64,000 nucleotides of DNA from the NCBI RefSeq assembly GCF_004027225.2, contig NC_044277.2, forward strand, positions 66,674,400-66,738,399. Reading direction: 5' to 3'. Made by a program: the position numbers and the translations under genes. The first letter of the stretch is position 1; every line of letters starts with the position of its first letter. Of the stretch, positions 36,601 through 47,003 are shown one piece after another. Source of the DNA: Strigops habroptila (Eukaryota; Chordata; Aves; Psittaciformes; Psittacidae). Under the pieces are notes generated by a model, which ran no database searches, was not told the origin of the DNA, and was given only the letters and a program-made list of their open reading frames with translations.

Positions 36601-37842
36601 GCCCCAAATTCTAATGCTTGAGAAACTATTATGAACTTGAGAAATGGTTTTGCAACAAAGAGGAAAAAATCAGGAAGTTGTATTTCTTCTCAAAACCGGC
36701 CAATATTTTTAAAAGGTATAATAACCCCTCAAAAGATAGCTTTGTGACAAGGAATATGTAGCATTCCAATATTAAATGGGACACTGTAGCTGAGAACTTT
36801 TCTAACTTTTCTAGGAAGGCAGAATTATAAATCTGTGAATGGTTTAACAGTGATATTTCCTAATCTGGGAGAGCATGACTCTGCAGGCGCTATGCTCTCT
36901 TTTAATTCTTATCTATCTGTGTGTGTAATCCACAGAATGCTGATAGCTCTTTCAGACCTTCAGATTGTTTCTCATGAAAGCCAAGATAAGTATGAACAGC
37001 TTGAAATGCCAGATACAACATGGTGTTTAAGAGCCTAGATTGGGACTTGGACTGAATTTAAAACTCCCGCATTATAACCCAAAGCAGAGATGTGAGACTT
37101 AATAGGTACCTGTGTAGGGAGCGCTTCCCACCACTGGCACCAGTATCTCTCTGCTGAAGATGTTGACCAAGCACTCCTGATTCAGTGTGTTGACAGTTCT
37201 CCAGCACAAGAGCTGGAAAACCTTTCCTGCATACTCTGTTGAAGCTGGCCAAAAGCTGCACGTAGGAGACCTTATTTTACTCCAGAGCTGAGCATCTGTA
37301 AATTCGGTGATACAACATCCAGCTTTTAAGTCCTCTGACACATTGCTTTTTGTGCATGTCACAACAAATAGAGCCAGACATAGACAAGATTTGTGTGGAG
37401 GGTTCATCGGAAGAAAACCTCTCCAGCTGCTTTACATCCCTAATACCTGGAGCACAAGACCTCATAGTTACTGAAAGTTACTGAAAGTTTATAGTTAAAT
37501 TTAGAATTTCTCCTTCTCCTCCCTTCAAAACAGGGCCTCATTAGTATTTTCACTGTATAGATTTTTAAAACATCAGTCTGGAAATCAATTAGTCTAGTCA
37601 AGCTGTTGCCTTCCCCAGACTCCAGACCTAATTCCTTATGTCTTTTACCCATAGGTACATTATAACCCCATGTGCTACTGGACTGAATTGTGCTGAACAG
37701 GAAAATGCTGAGCCATTTGCACATTTCGTTAACAATCTCTTAAAAGAAGTTATAGCTAAGGTTTTATTTTTTGCATTAATTGTGACCTTCAGAAAGAAGC
37801 TGCTCTATTACTAATCTCCTGAAACATATGGTTTCCTTGTCA
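33622..37842. other. Gene-poor DNA with regulatory-looking segments
   Basis: No repeat copies were recognised. Segments at 34440-34640 and 34690-34880 are non-repetitive and rich in transcription-factor-like motifs. Chance frames on the minus strand at 35697-35903 and 37058-37407 have no recognisable domain. Confidence 0.45.
34795..34849 (+). promoter_or_regulatory. Clustered NKX2, GATA and MEF2-like sites
   Basis: Within 55 bp there is CTCAAGTGG (34795-34803, NKX2-type TCAAGTG), GATAA (34817-34821, GATA core) and CTATATTTAA (34840-34849, an exact match to the MEF2 consensus YTAWWWWTAR). This combination is typical of cardiac and muscle enhancers in vertebrates. Each single motif is common by chance, so the cluster is suggestive only. 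Confidence 0.3.
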
Positions 37843-37862
37843 GGGGGTGGGGAGTGGGTGGG
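37843..37862 (+). other. Canonical G-quadruplex motif
   Basis: GGGGGTGGGGAGTGGGTGGG has four G-tracts with loops of 1, 3 and 1 bases, within the usual rule for stable quadruplexes. It stands out in AT-rich DNA and sits about 60 bp left of a conserved-element-like block. Confidence 0.75.
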
Positions 37863-40390
37863 AAGAGGGACCTGATTTTTTTTTTATTTCTCCATTTTTG
37901 AGAGCATTAATGAACACTGCTGTATGATAACATGAGCAAAAGAGAAGCCATTTGTTCCATTCATGTAGGACGCAGAAGCACTAATGTCATTAATTGGCCT
38001 ATATGCCATCTGTTGGAAGGTGCTTTTGGTTTTCACAGTGGTCAGAGCAGTATTACCAACAGAGCAGCAAGAACAGTTACCCAGTTAAACATTCTGGGCA
38101 GAAATGGTTCACTAAAACTAAAAGCATGGAGTTGTTTTGCTTTTGTTCGTTTTAAAGAAAGTCTAATTGCAATAGATGTGCATGTAGCAACAAATGAGGA
38201 GACCAATTCAACCCCTCTTAAATAGAATGATTTGATAGGAAGTCACACAGCAGCAAGACACAGTGTTCTTACGGAAGCCAGGCTAGGTTTGGCATATATT
38301 ACAATGTAAATCAGAACAGTAAAATAGGCTTTGGGTTGCTTTTCTTTTCCTTTAGGGGACATATCAAGTCTCATCATTAAGGCTTGTTGGTTGTCTGCTA
38401 AATTCAGAGCAGTATTTCTCAAGGAACCAGGAAAGTGACGTTAAGTTTAAAGACTTCCAGGTTGTTCATATACATGTGAATCAGGAAACCAAAAAAGAGA
38501 AGGCACTTACTCAATACAGGAGACTAATGATAATGTATTGCAGCATCTGATATTCTGAATTGACTTAAATATCGCACTTTTGAGACACTGTAAATGGTGC
38601 TATTTTACTTATTCTGGCCCGCAGCACGATGTCTGTTCTAAAGCTTGTATGCTAGCCCCTCACTTTAAACCTGAGCTCATACTTCACTTTAAAGCTGACA
38701 CAACCAGTACAAAATTAAAATGGACAGCCTCATCAACAACATTCCCCACCCACATAATGCAAATCAATCAACCAGAATGACAAGAAGAGTGCCCAACACT
38801 CCCTGAAGGCTCAATTCTGTATCTTTCAAGCTGCAAATAAAGCAGCTTTCTTCAATGTTCCATCTCAAATTCAAATGACAGAACTTAAAATGGGTTCCTG
38901 TTATACTTTAGGGAGTGGCAATTTTGAAAGAAACAAAGTATACAGAAAATTAGCATAGTACCATGTTGTTTCTCTTGTGCAGCTATATTAAATAAATATA
39001 CTGTTCATTTAAACAGGATCAATCTAAATATGCTTTTCATGGTTAATTGCTAAATGTAAAACATTTGCAAATTTTAGACAAAGCAAAAATTATCTGACAC
39101 TTCTTTCCTATGAATCGTATTTTTTAGATTTAAAAAGATATATCCTGAAGTAGGGAAATAGTTATAGGTGAATGCAAGAAAAATATGTGAGTTACAACAA
39201 TGTCTCCCTCTCTCATAATTTACAATAATTATATATTGCTGTTAAGAGGAAATCATTGAGTGGCCATAAGGAGGAGTAAAGGAAGACCAAGCCAAAAAGG
39301 TGATTTGAGATGTATACTTGTTGGTGACAGAAAGACCAATATTCATGTAAATACATATTCACCATACTACTGATCAGATAATCAAAGTAGGGATAAAAAT
39401 GTTCACTTAATTTTCTGTAAGTGTACGCACAGAGTACTTTCCCAGCAACATATTTTAATTACAATGTTCTGCCTAAATCTAGATGGTTGAGTTGATTTCA
39501 CTCTTTCCCTCAGAAATGCATTTTTACAGTCTGGTACATTTTCATTGTTTAGGACTACATGCAATGTTGTAGGTACACCCAATGTCAGTTTTTTCATGTA
39601 CCTGTCCACTCTGTTTAACCCATATTTCATGATGCATATTTCACGTATCAGCACATAACATTACTTGCTTCATACATGCTTTTAAGTAAATGTAGGCACT
39701 TTTGACAATCTCAGCCAAAGCGTGGGAGGAGGATAACGTCCGTGAAGACTGTGCAAGCACATAAATTACTTCGGCCAGACAAGTTACTGCCTAACTGCTG
39801 AGCAATGTTCACTGCCTGTGTGTATACTCTCAGCCGGTATTCTCTTAAACTGGCATTTGGTGATAGTGTGAACATACCGTAAGCTCCTTAGGGTTTTTTG
39901 AAAGTTCACTGTTGGTTTATGTTTTTAAAAGAATGAGAGACTTCAAAATACAGCTCATGAACTTGTGATAAGGATGGTTGTTCCAGAGAACAGTTCCAGA
40001 GAACTTCAGTGTCTCTGGAAGTGCAGTGAAGCTTATCCTGTGCACGCATATGCAGATCTATCTATAAGGTAGAGTGACCATGTTTACAGCTCGGGCTGCC
40101 AAACATTTTCCTTATAAAGATCCAGTTTCAGTTACAACTGTGCCAGGATTTAATTATTTGGGATGAAGCTTCCCATCATGAGTTTCTGCCTCAAGCAGTT
40201 TAAGCACAATTTAGCCTTTTCAAGAAAAAGAGTCAGGGTAAAGAATTGCTAACTAAAAACAAACGCACAAACCCCCTCCTTGTAACTATCTGTTGAGAAG
40301 TTTTAGCATGTCCAAGATTCTGACAAGAAGGAGTCTTTTGCTGACCTGAATGAAATCCTCTTAGATTTGGCTGATTAACTTCTGAAAATC

Positions 40391-40450
40391 TGTGTGTGTG
40401 CACATATATACACATATATATACACATACACATATACACACAGTATATAT
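40391..40450. repeat. TG/CA/TA microsatellite
   Basis: TGTGTGTGTG, then mixed CACATATATA units, ending in GTATATAT. An imperfect dinucleotide repeat of about 60 bp, likely variable in length between individuals. Confidence 0.9.
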
Positions 40451-41732
40451 TTTACTCAGTAGAGGCTTGCTGGTCTTGACAACACAAGCCTGAAGCATTT
40501 TCCCTCCACAGGTCATACAGACAAGAGACGTGGATTGACAGAGGTGTCAGGTAGCCTTTTCCTTTACACCTCTCTAATAAGGGGTCAGTCCTTAGATATA
40601 GAATATTTACTAAAGCTGCACTTAAAACACAGGAGTGAAAGAGGTTCTGCCATTTGCCTAGGTAGCTTGGTTTATAACTAGAATGATTTGTTCTAACATG
40701 TAATCTGTGTTTTGAATGAAGCTGTTTCCACTTCATTCCAGCCACAGGGGATATTGTACATGACTGAAGACAGCTGTCTTGTTGTCTTGTGCCCATCCCT
40801 AGCCTGTCAAAATCTTTAACTTTTCCCTGTTAGACTTGTTTCCTAAAACAGTTATTCATACTTCTTTCCTCTAGGTTGTCCAAAACTGGACACTAAGTGT
40901 TACAGAATCATTTTATACCTCTCTTAAAACATGCTCTGTGCTTTACCTCCATCTAAGTCATAGCCCAGCAGTGTTCAGGACATTTTCCTGCTAAGCTTTC
41001 TCTGGCTATTAATCCTGAAAAAAGAAAGCCAGTCTAAGCTGTGAAATCAGACTCTGGTTTCATGAACTCACTGAGGGGTAGCATAAGCTGGCTATTCTGC
41101 TCAAATAAGCAGCCTTCTCTTCTCCCTCAACTTTTTACAGTGCTACACTTTTGCCCGTATCACTATAGGTTAACCTAACTGGAGAACTTACCTATATTAA
41201 AAGTAACACTGCTCACAGTTTTTTTCCTTCTCTAGTTTTATTGAATACCCGGTCCTTGGCTAGGCAGCTGCACAAACTGCTGTCAGAGATGTTTGCTACT
41301 GCCACAGCACTTCTAGGTGATGCTGAGGAAGTTACTCCAGCAGGACTTTTCCCCTCTGATCAGTAACTGAGTGCTTTCCTTTTCTGAGTAAACTGAACAA
41401 ATGTTCAGGTTGTGATTTATTTTATTTTTAATTTAAAGAAGTGCTCAGAGATGTGAATAAACACATGCAGGAACTGTGAGTTGAAAAAGTGTGTCCTGGA
41501 TTTCTTCAGCTGGGTACTCAACAGGATGAGAGCAGCCATCCAGTTTCTTAACATGTGCAGTGAAGGCAGCTGTTGAGACATGCAGTAAATGGGAGACAAT
41601 CCTGCAAAAAAATAGTGTGTTTATGCAATTACAATAAATAAGAATGTGCCTTTGCCACAAAAGGGGAAATTAACAGAGACAACCTTTATCCTGTTTTATT
41701 TTTTTGTTTGTTTTGGTGCTGCTTTTTCTTTT

Positions 41733-41764
41733 GGGGGGGGTTGGAGAGGGAGGGAGGGAGGGGG
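41733..41764 (+). repeat. G-rich tract with G-quadruplex motif
   Basis: A run of eight G (41733-41740) is followed by GGGAGGGAGGGAGGGGG at 41748-41764: four G-tracts with single-base loops, a very stable quadruplex pattern. T-rich sequence flanks both sides. Confidence 0.8.
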
Positions 41765-44484
41765 AAGAGGTGGTTTTTTTCTTTTTACTTTCAGGCTGTT
41801 GTTTTAATGGAATTAACTTTTTGTCCACATTTTTGATTGTGGATAGGAAAATGACTTAAAGATAATGAATTCATATTTACCTAGTTTAGCACATTTTTAA
41901 CAAATAGGTAATGTGTGGGAACATTCACAGACAGAAGTGTTTTTGAAACATTATTTTTTTATTAACTGATATGTCATTTGATGGGAGAGATCATGTATAG
42001 GTGGGAGAAATTCACTTGCACTCTTATGGTATCCTGTATGTGGCAATCATAGCTATTATATTCCTTTTTCTCTTCCCTGCTCTTAATCAGTATAGGATTC
42101 TCTATCTTTCCATACAACCAAGAATTTGGGAGGGTGCTTTCCAGCAAGAGAATTTCAGAGCTGTAAGTAACAGCTGTAATAAGAAAGGTGTTGTTTGTTC
42201 CTATTAAATCTGCAACTCTCAGTCAACAGAGCAGGGGATACTCTTCTTCGCTGGTACGACTGATACCAGTCAATACTTGATACAACAAGCAGTGGGTTTA
42301 ACGCATGTAAAGACTGAGATTATGTACTTCCTTTAAGGTCCAACAGTATAATTTCTGATGTTGGAATGAAAGAGCTGTCTGCTACACAGCTTTGGTCCTA
42401 CTGGAAACATAGGGATTGTACAACTAAATCAGATTCCTAATACAGTCACATCTCATCTCTGAAAGTCATCAGGCCCTGGCTAAGATTACTTGGAATGTAT
42501 TTGCTATCATGTCACTAAATTAATACTCCTATAGACTTACGTGGGACTACCTGGAGGGCAAGATGCAGTAACCTTCAATATGGGGAGAAGCAGCTTGGCC
42601 CTTGGCCATGTGTTAATAACTTCATGTATCTGTTATGTAGCACACATTACCGCATTCCCTCTAAAGAAAGAGGTGTTGACTGTTGCTTACCAAGTACTTG
42701 GACTGTTTGGAAAAATGGAGAGTATCAGTTGAAAGGAAGTTTAACTGCCTTCCATGGCACACAAAGTGTTAGAGGGGTCTAATCCTCACTCATTAAACAG
42801 GAGAGGTTCTGGTAGAAACACACCCACCTAATGGGCTGATCTGGGATGGCAATGTCAGTGCTTTTCTACAAACTCTTATCATTCCAGAGTTAAATATTCT
42901 CACATTCTGGAGCAACGTTACAGAGTGAACAAATGAACTTATTCCCACCCTGAGTCTCAGAACCAGTTAACTAGAATGAAGCCTGCTGACTTTGAGTATT
43001 TCATTAGGATTTAAATGTGTGGAAGATCAAGTCTATGTACCTTTTATAAATGAAGAGGGATTAGATTATTAGATGGCTTCCTCTATCAAGTCTTTTGGAT
43101 AGATCGCTCTTCAGGGTAGGTATTAATGAACATGTATATGACGGTAAAACAGAATTGTCCAGAGGAACTTGTGGGAAATCTGAAACCCACTGTGAATCAG
43201 CCATGCTGAGCAGCAGCGTGCACTGTCCCTGGTGGGAAAACATGTGATACAGCCAGGCTCCTCCTCCCAGTACTCAAATTTAGATAGGGGGTACTGCATA
43301 GACATACGCAAACTGGCTCCCATTCTTCTGCCTTCACTGCATCTGGAGCTGCTGCCTTCAAGTTACTTTACCCAAACTAGCCAGCAAAGTGGTGTACCAA
43401 AGCACGGCTGATGAGATGAGCAGTACAGAGCAAGCAGAGCTGAGCTGCATTTTGGAAAGCCACATTGCCACTGCAGGCATACTTATACTACATAATGCTG
43501 CACACAGGTCCCTAAATCAAGGGGCACCTGGAATTTGAAACAATATAGCCATATCAAAGAATAGTCTGATATGCCTTTCCATGGCATGTCTCGTTTTCTC
43601 TGGCGCTGCCTCTCACAGAGCTTCTGGCACAGCAGCTCACTCTCCTCCTGCTCCTACCCCTGCATTTGTGTAAACAGAGATGTCTGAGGACAGGGGCCAA
43701 AGCAGACCAGGAAAACAGCACCCAAGTTTCACACATTTTTTGAGAGTTTCTGATGAATGCTTTAACCTGGACTGTTTCACCGATCTCATTTAGAATTGCA
43801 TTAGCACAAGTGTGCCACAAGGGCAGGAACAAGCATCCCGAAATTTCTTTTAACCAGCTTTGCCACTAGAGAAAACATACCACCGGTTGCTTGGTCATTG
43901 AGGTATTCTGCTTCAGCTAATTAGCTCCGCTGAACGGCTCAGTTAATTAGCACGGGTGTAGAGTTGCTCTGACACAGTTACACGGCTTCCGAGACCTGAG
44001 CTAACCTCTCTGCACGGTGCTGCAGGATGCCCTGTAGGAAGAAGGGAAGCGAGAGGACAGGAGGTATGGCACACCTCCTTGTGCCTCCGGGGGACCTCAG
44101 TCTACGGCCTCGGCGGCCAGGCCCGTCCGACCTCTCTTCAGGAGAAGCAAGCGGATGGGGTGTGCTATAAACTGTTTGCTTTGACGATACTTCGCATCTC
44201 TCTGCATCTGCTTCTTTCCTAACGCAGGAGCTAATGCGAGCACACACGAGGTTCCGTGTTTCCTCACGCAGCCTGCCAGCTGGCCCGGTCCTCAAGCGGC
44301 TGAGGCAGGCTCCGCCAACCCCACACTAATCACCTCTGAGGCGGCTCGCTGTGACTTGTACGTGCCCCGCAGCCAGGCGGCTCATCCCGCACGCCGCGCT
44401 GTGTGCGGTGCCCTCCTGCCGAGGCAGGACCCATAACAGCCCGCAGCCGCTACAGCCCCTGCGCGTGAGGCAGCCCCCGGCGGG

Positions 44485-44494
44485 GCGCATGCGC
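44485..44494 (+). promoter_or_regulatory. NRF1 binding site
   Basis: GCGCATGCGC is the perfect palindromic NRF1 consensus. NRF1 drives many housekeeping and mitochondrial genes and binds near CpG-island starts. It lies 80 bp left of the ETS site, a common pairing. Confidence 0.75.
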
Positions 44495-44565
44495 AGCTGC
44501 CACGGGGCGGGCAGGGCGGGGTGTGAAGGAGCAACACCACCACCCCACCGCCTCTCCCGTTCCCC

Positions 44566-44575
44566 CTTCCGGAAG
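44566..44575 (+). promoter_or_regulatory. Palindromic ETS-family site
   Basis: CTTCCGGAAG contains two inverted GGAA cores, as bound by ELK/GABPA-type ETS factors near transcription starts. TATA-less CpG promoters often start within about 100 bp of such sites. Confidence 0.65.
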
Positions 44576-44649
44576 CGGCGGAAAGTGCCGAAAGGGTCCG
44601 AGTGCAGCCGAAGAGGGGAGGCAGGGCCGGGCCCTGGCAGCCGCTCTCT

Positions 44650-44663
44650 CCGCCAGGGGGCGG
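44650..44663 (+). promoter_or_regulatory. CTCF-like motif, plus orientation
   Basis: CCGCCAGGGGGCGG matches the CTCF core consensus at 13 of 14 positions. It is paired with an oppositely oriented motif about 170 bp to the right. Confidence 0.5.
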
Positions 44664-44829
44664 GCGCGGGCGGGTGGGCGCGCTCCTCGCCGCCCCGCCC
44701 CTGCCGCCCCGCCCCGCCCAGCCCAGGCGCAGGAGCCGGCGGCGGTGGGAGCGGGGTGGTCTCCGCGGTGCCGCGCTCCGCACCTGCTCGCCTCGGTCCG
44801 CGCGGTGGCGGCGGCCGCGGCGGCCTTTT

Positions 44830-44843
44830 GCGCCCCCTGGGGG
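44830..44843 (-). promoter_or_regulatory. CTCF-like motif, minus orientation
   Basis: GCGCCCCCTGGGGG on the plus strand reads CCCCCAGGGGGCGC on the minus strand, 13 of 14 positions of the CTCF core. With 44650-44663 it forms an opposed pair inside the promoter. Confidence 0.5.
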
Positions 44844-44999
44844 AGCGGGGCGGCGGCGGCGGCGCGGCAGGTACGGGGCGCTGGCGGCGGTGGCGGGAGC
44901 GGCGCGGGGCGCGGAAGCGGGGCTGCGGGGAAAGTTGGCGCCACCGGGGCGCCTCCGGGAGGCGGGGGCCGCCGTGCCGCCGGGGCCGCCCCTGTGCCT

Positions 45000-45018
45000 C
45001 CCTCCTCCTCCTCCTCCT
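45000..45018 (+). repeat. Short CCT trinucleotide repeat
   Basis: CTCCCTCCTCCTCCTCCTCC-type repeat within the CpG island. In one plus frame it would encode consecutive prolines. Confidence 0.75.
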
Positions 45019-45600
45019 CGGCCGGCCGGCGGAGTGCCCGGCGGCGGGGACGAGGGCTGCTCCCGGCGGCTGGCGGGGCTGGGGCGGGAGGCGAGCGGGA
45101 AGGTGAGCGGCGGGGCCAGGCTGGCTGTCAGCCTGGTAGCCCGCCGTGCCGTGCCGTGCCGGCGGGGAGCTGGCGGCTCGGGGCGCCCTGGGGCGCGGCG
45201 CTGCTCAGCCCCGCGGGGTCCCTCCGTTTTCTGCCCCACTCCGCGCCTTGTGTTTTCTGCCCCGGCTGCGGGGCAGGTGGGCACCGTCGGCTCCCCGACG
45301 GGACGGGAAAAGCTCCTGTCCCCTCCCGTCCCCGCCGCGCTTCCCTTCGCTGACTTTACTGCAGGGCTGGTTTGGCTCTTTCCCCCATCCGACCTTTACT
45401 TTCCCCCGAGCCGCTGGCGGAGCACCTCGCCCAAGAGGTTTTTTCCAGCCTGTCCAAGCACCGAGCGCCTGGGGCGGGTTTAGGAGGGGAGCGCTGCGGG
45501 CGCAGGGCGGCCCTGCCTGTACTTCTGCCCGCACGGCCGCGCGGCGCGGATCTGCCAAGGGATCGGAACTCAACTCCCGGGCGTAACTAGTCTATGGTGC

Positions 45601-46810
45601 CGTATCAGCAGGTACCGCACACCAAAGGCTGCCGGGTCTCTGCCGTGGTTACTTTCAGCATTTTGGGTGCCGAGTTGCAGTGTGGAGACACAAAGATCTC
45701 CAGCATATCATATATCCATACCTATACCTAACGTACTTATAATATATGCATATATATGAAGTGTGAGAACAAGTTACCTTACTGGTGTTGTGAAGCAGAT
45801 GCAACAGTAGTAAAAGATACTACTTTTAATATAGAATTCCTGTTAATCTACAGCATTTCTCACTTCCTCTCATGACTGAGATTATCTGAAGTAATTAGCC
45901 TCTCCTTCTGTTGCTCCTTGCTTTTCTCTCTTTCGAAGATGTAGAGGTTTGTTTGTGTTTTCCCTGCTAGGGTGGTCGCTTCCCTCGTGTCTGTACAGCT
46001 TGTGATCCAAATTGATTGCTACTGGTCTAATACCTGCGTAACAAATCGGAACAAATTAGTGCCTTGGTAAGATTAACTACTGGTGCTGCTACTTTGATCA
46101 TCTAAAGCTGTCTTGGTTTTGGTAGAAATATCTATATTGCTGAAGTACTAATTATGCACAGTACTGCGTAGAGAAGTTATTTATAGAAAGGGAATTTGGA
46201 TGTGTAGAATACTTACTTAGCTTTGGAGGGGAGTTGTACTTTCGCTTTTATAAAGTTTGTCTGAAACTAATCCGTAGAAAACAGATTGTCCCTATTACCT
46301 GGGTAGTTTAGATCTTAAAGGAAACCGTTAATAAACAGGAATTGGGGGGAAAAAAGGTCTGCTTAATTACCGTATCTGGAAAAACCTGCTAATGAAATAC
46401 AAATACTACATTTCTATGATGCTGACATTCTCTGGCACAGTTTTGTGGCACAAATGCCTTGATGGGTTAGTGACAAATGTCTAATACATCTTTGGTCTTT
46501 AAGAAAAAATGTAATATTCCACATATTTCTAAGTACACTTAAGAGTTCATTTGAAGCACCATCTTGTGTTGATAAGATTTATTTTGTTTCATTAAACACT
46601 CTTAATATTGCTGGCAGCAGATTCCTGGAAAAACTCCTAACACTTGTCATCTCTCTCTGTGATTTAATAAAGTTTTCTTATGTGCCTCTTATCACCTTTT
46701 TGTATGTTCTTAGACTGTTCACAATTTCAGGACAGAAATTTTGGGTAATATCTCAGTGATATGTTGTACTGTACAATACTTAACTTTTTACCCCTGTGCC
46801 TCCAAAACAG
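45601..46810 (+). other. Start of presumed long first intron
   Basis: Composition drops sharply from GC-rich to AT-rich at about 45600. An AT-rich stretch with TATATGCATATATAT-like sequence lies at 45702-45757. No exon was recognised. Confidence 0.45.
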
Positions 46811-47003
46811 AATCCTAGAATAGTTAGGGTTGGAAAGGACCTTAAGATCATCTAGTTCCAACCCCCCTGTCCCACTGCAGGGACACTTCCCACTAAACTA
46901 TGTCACCCGAGGCTCTGTCCAACCTGGCCTCGAACACCGCCAGGGATGGAGCATTCACAACTTCCTCGGGCAACCCATTCCAGTGCCTCACCACCCTCAT
47001 ACT
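46811..47003 (-). mobile_element. CR1 LINE 3' fragment
   Basis: On the plus strand, AATCCTAGAATAGTTAGGG, then GTTGGAAAGGACCTTAAG, CTCTGTCCAACCTGGCC and AACCCATTCCAGTGCCTCAC. About 190 bp, antisense to the presumed host gene, non-coding. Confidence 0.93.

Larger units (their letters stand above)
37863..44339. other. Gene-poor DNA left of the main CpG island
   Basis: No exon was recognised. The block at 37900-38110 contains TAATGTCATTAATTGGCC and CATCTG E-box-like motifs and looks like a conserved non-coding element. A TG/TA microsatellite lies at 40391-40450, a G-rich tract at 41733-41764 and a short direct duplication at 39980-40005. From about 43980 GC content begins to rise towards the island. 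Confidence 0.45.
44700..45102 (+). other. Probable first exon, gene unidentified
   Basis: The right edge is set by the donor GGGAAG/GTGAGC at 45103. An alternative, shorter exon would end at the donor GGCAG/GTACGG at 44871. The left edge is not determined. If coding, the only long frame ending in phase 0 at 45102 gives Ala/Gly/Pro/Arg-rich sequence ending GREASGK, with a poly-Pro stretch from a CCT repeat at 45000-45018. It may equally be untranslated. I cannot name the gene from this. Confidence 0.4.
44340..45600 (+). promoter_or_regulatory. Strong CpG-island promoter with first exon(s)
   Basis: About 1.26 kb of very GC- and CpG-rich DNA, peaking at 44460-45300. It holds an NRF1 site (44485-44494), a palindromic ETS site (44566-44575), GC boxes near 44660 and 44700, and two CTCF-like motifs. 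No TATA box is seen. This is the architecture of a broadly expressed gene. Plus-strand donors occur at 44871 and 45103, and composition to the right is T>A and G>C, as in plus-strand introns. The start is therefore probably at about 44600-44800, with transcription running right. The long open frames on both strands (up to 300 codons) reflect GC-rich DNA with few stops and are not accepted as proteins. Divergent transcription to the left is possible. Confidence 0.85.

Noticed and set aside
37058..37407. Two overlapping minus frames with a CACAG/GTACCT donor-like site
   Set aside because: Neither frame has a recognisable motif. About 100 codons is near the length expected by chance here.
44351..45586. 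Open frames of 146-300 codons on both strands in the CpG island
   Set aside because: They overlap each other in all frames, are made of Ala/Gly/Pro/Arg and reflect lack of stops in GC-rich DNA.
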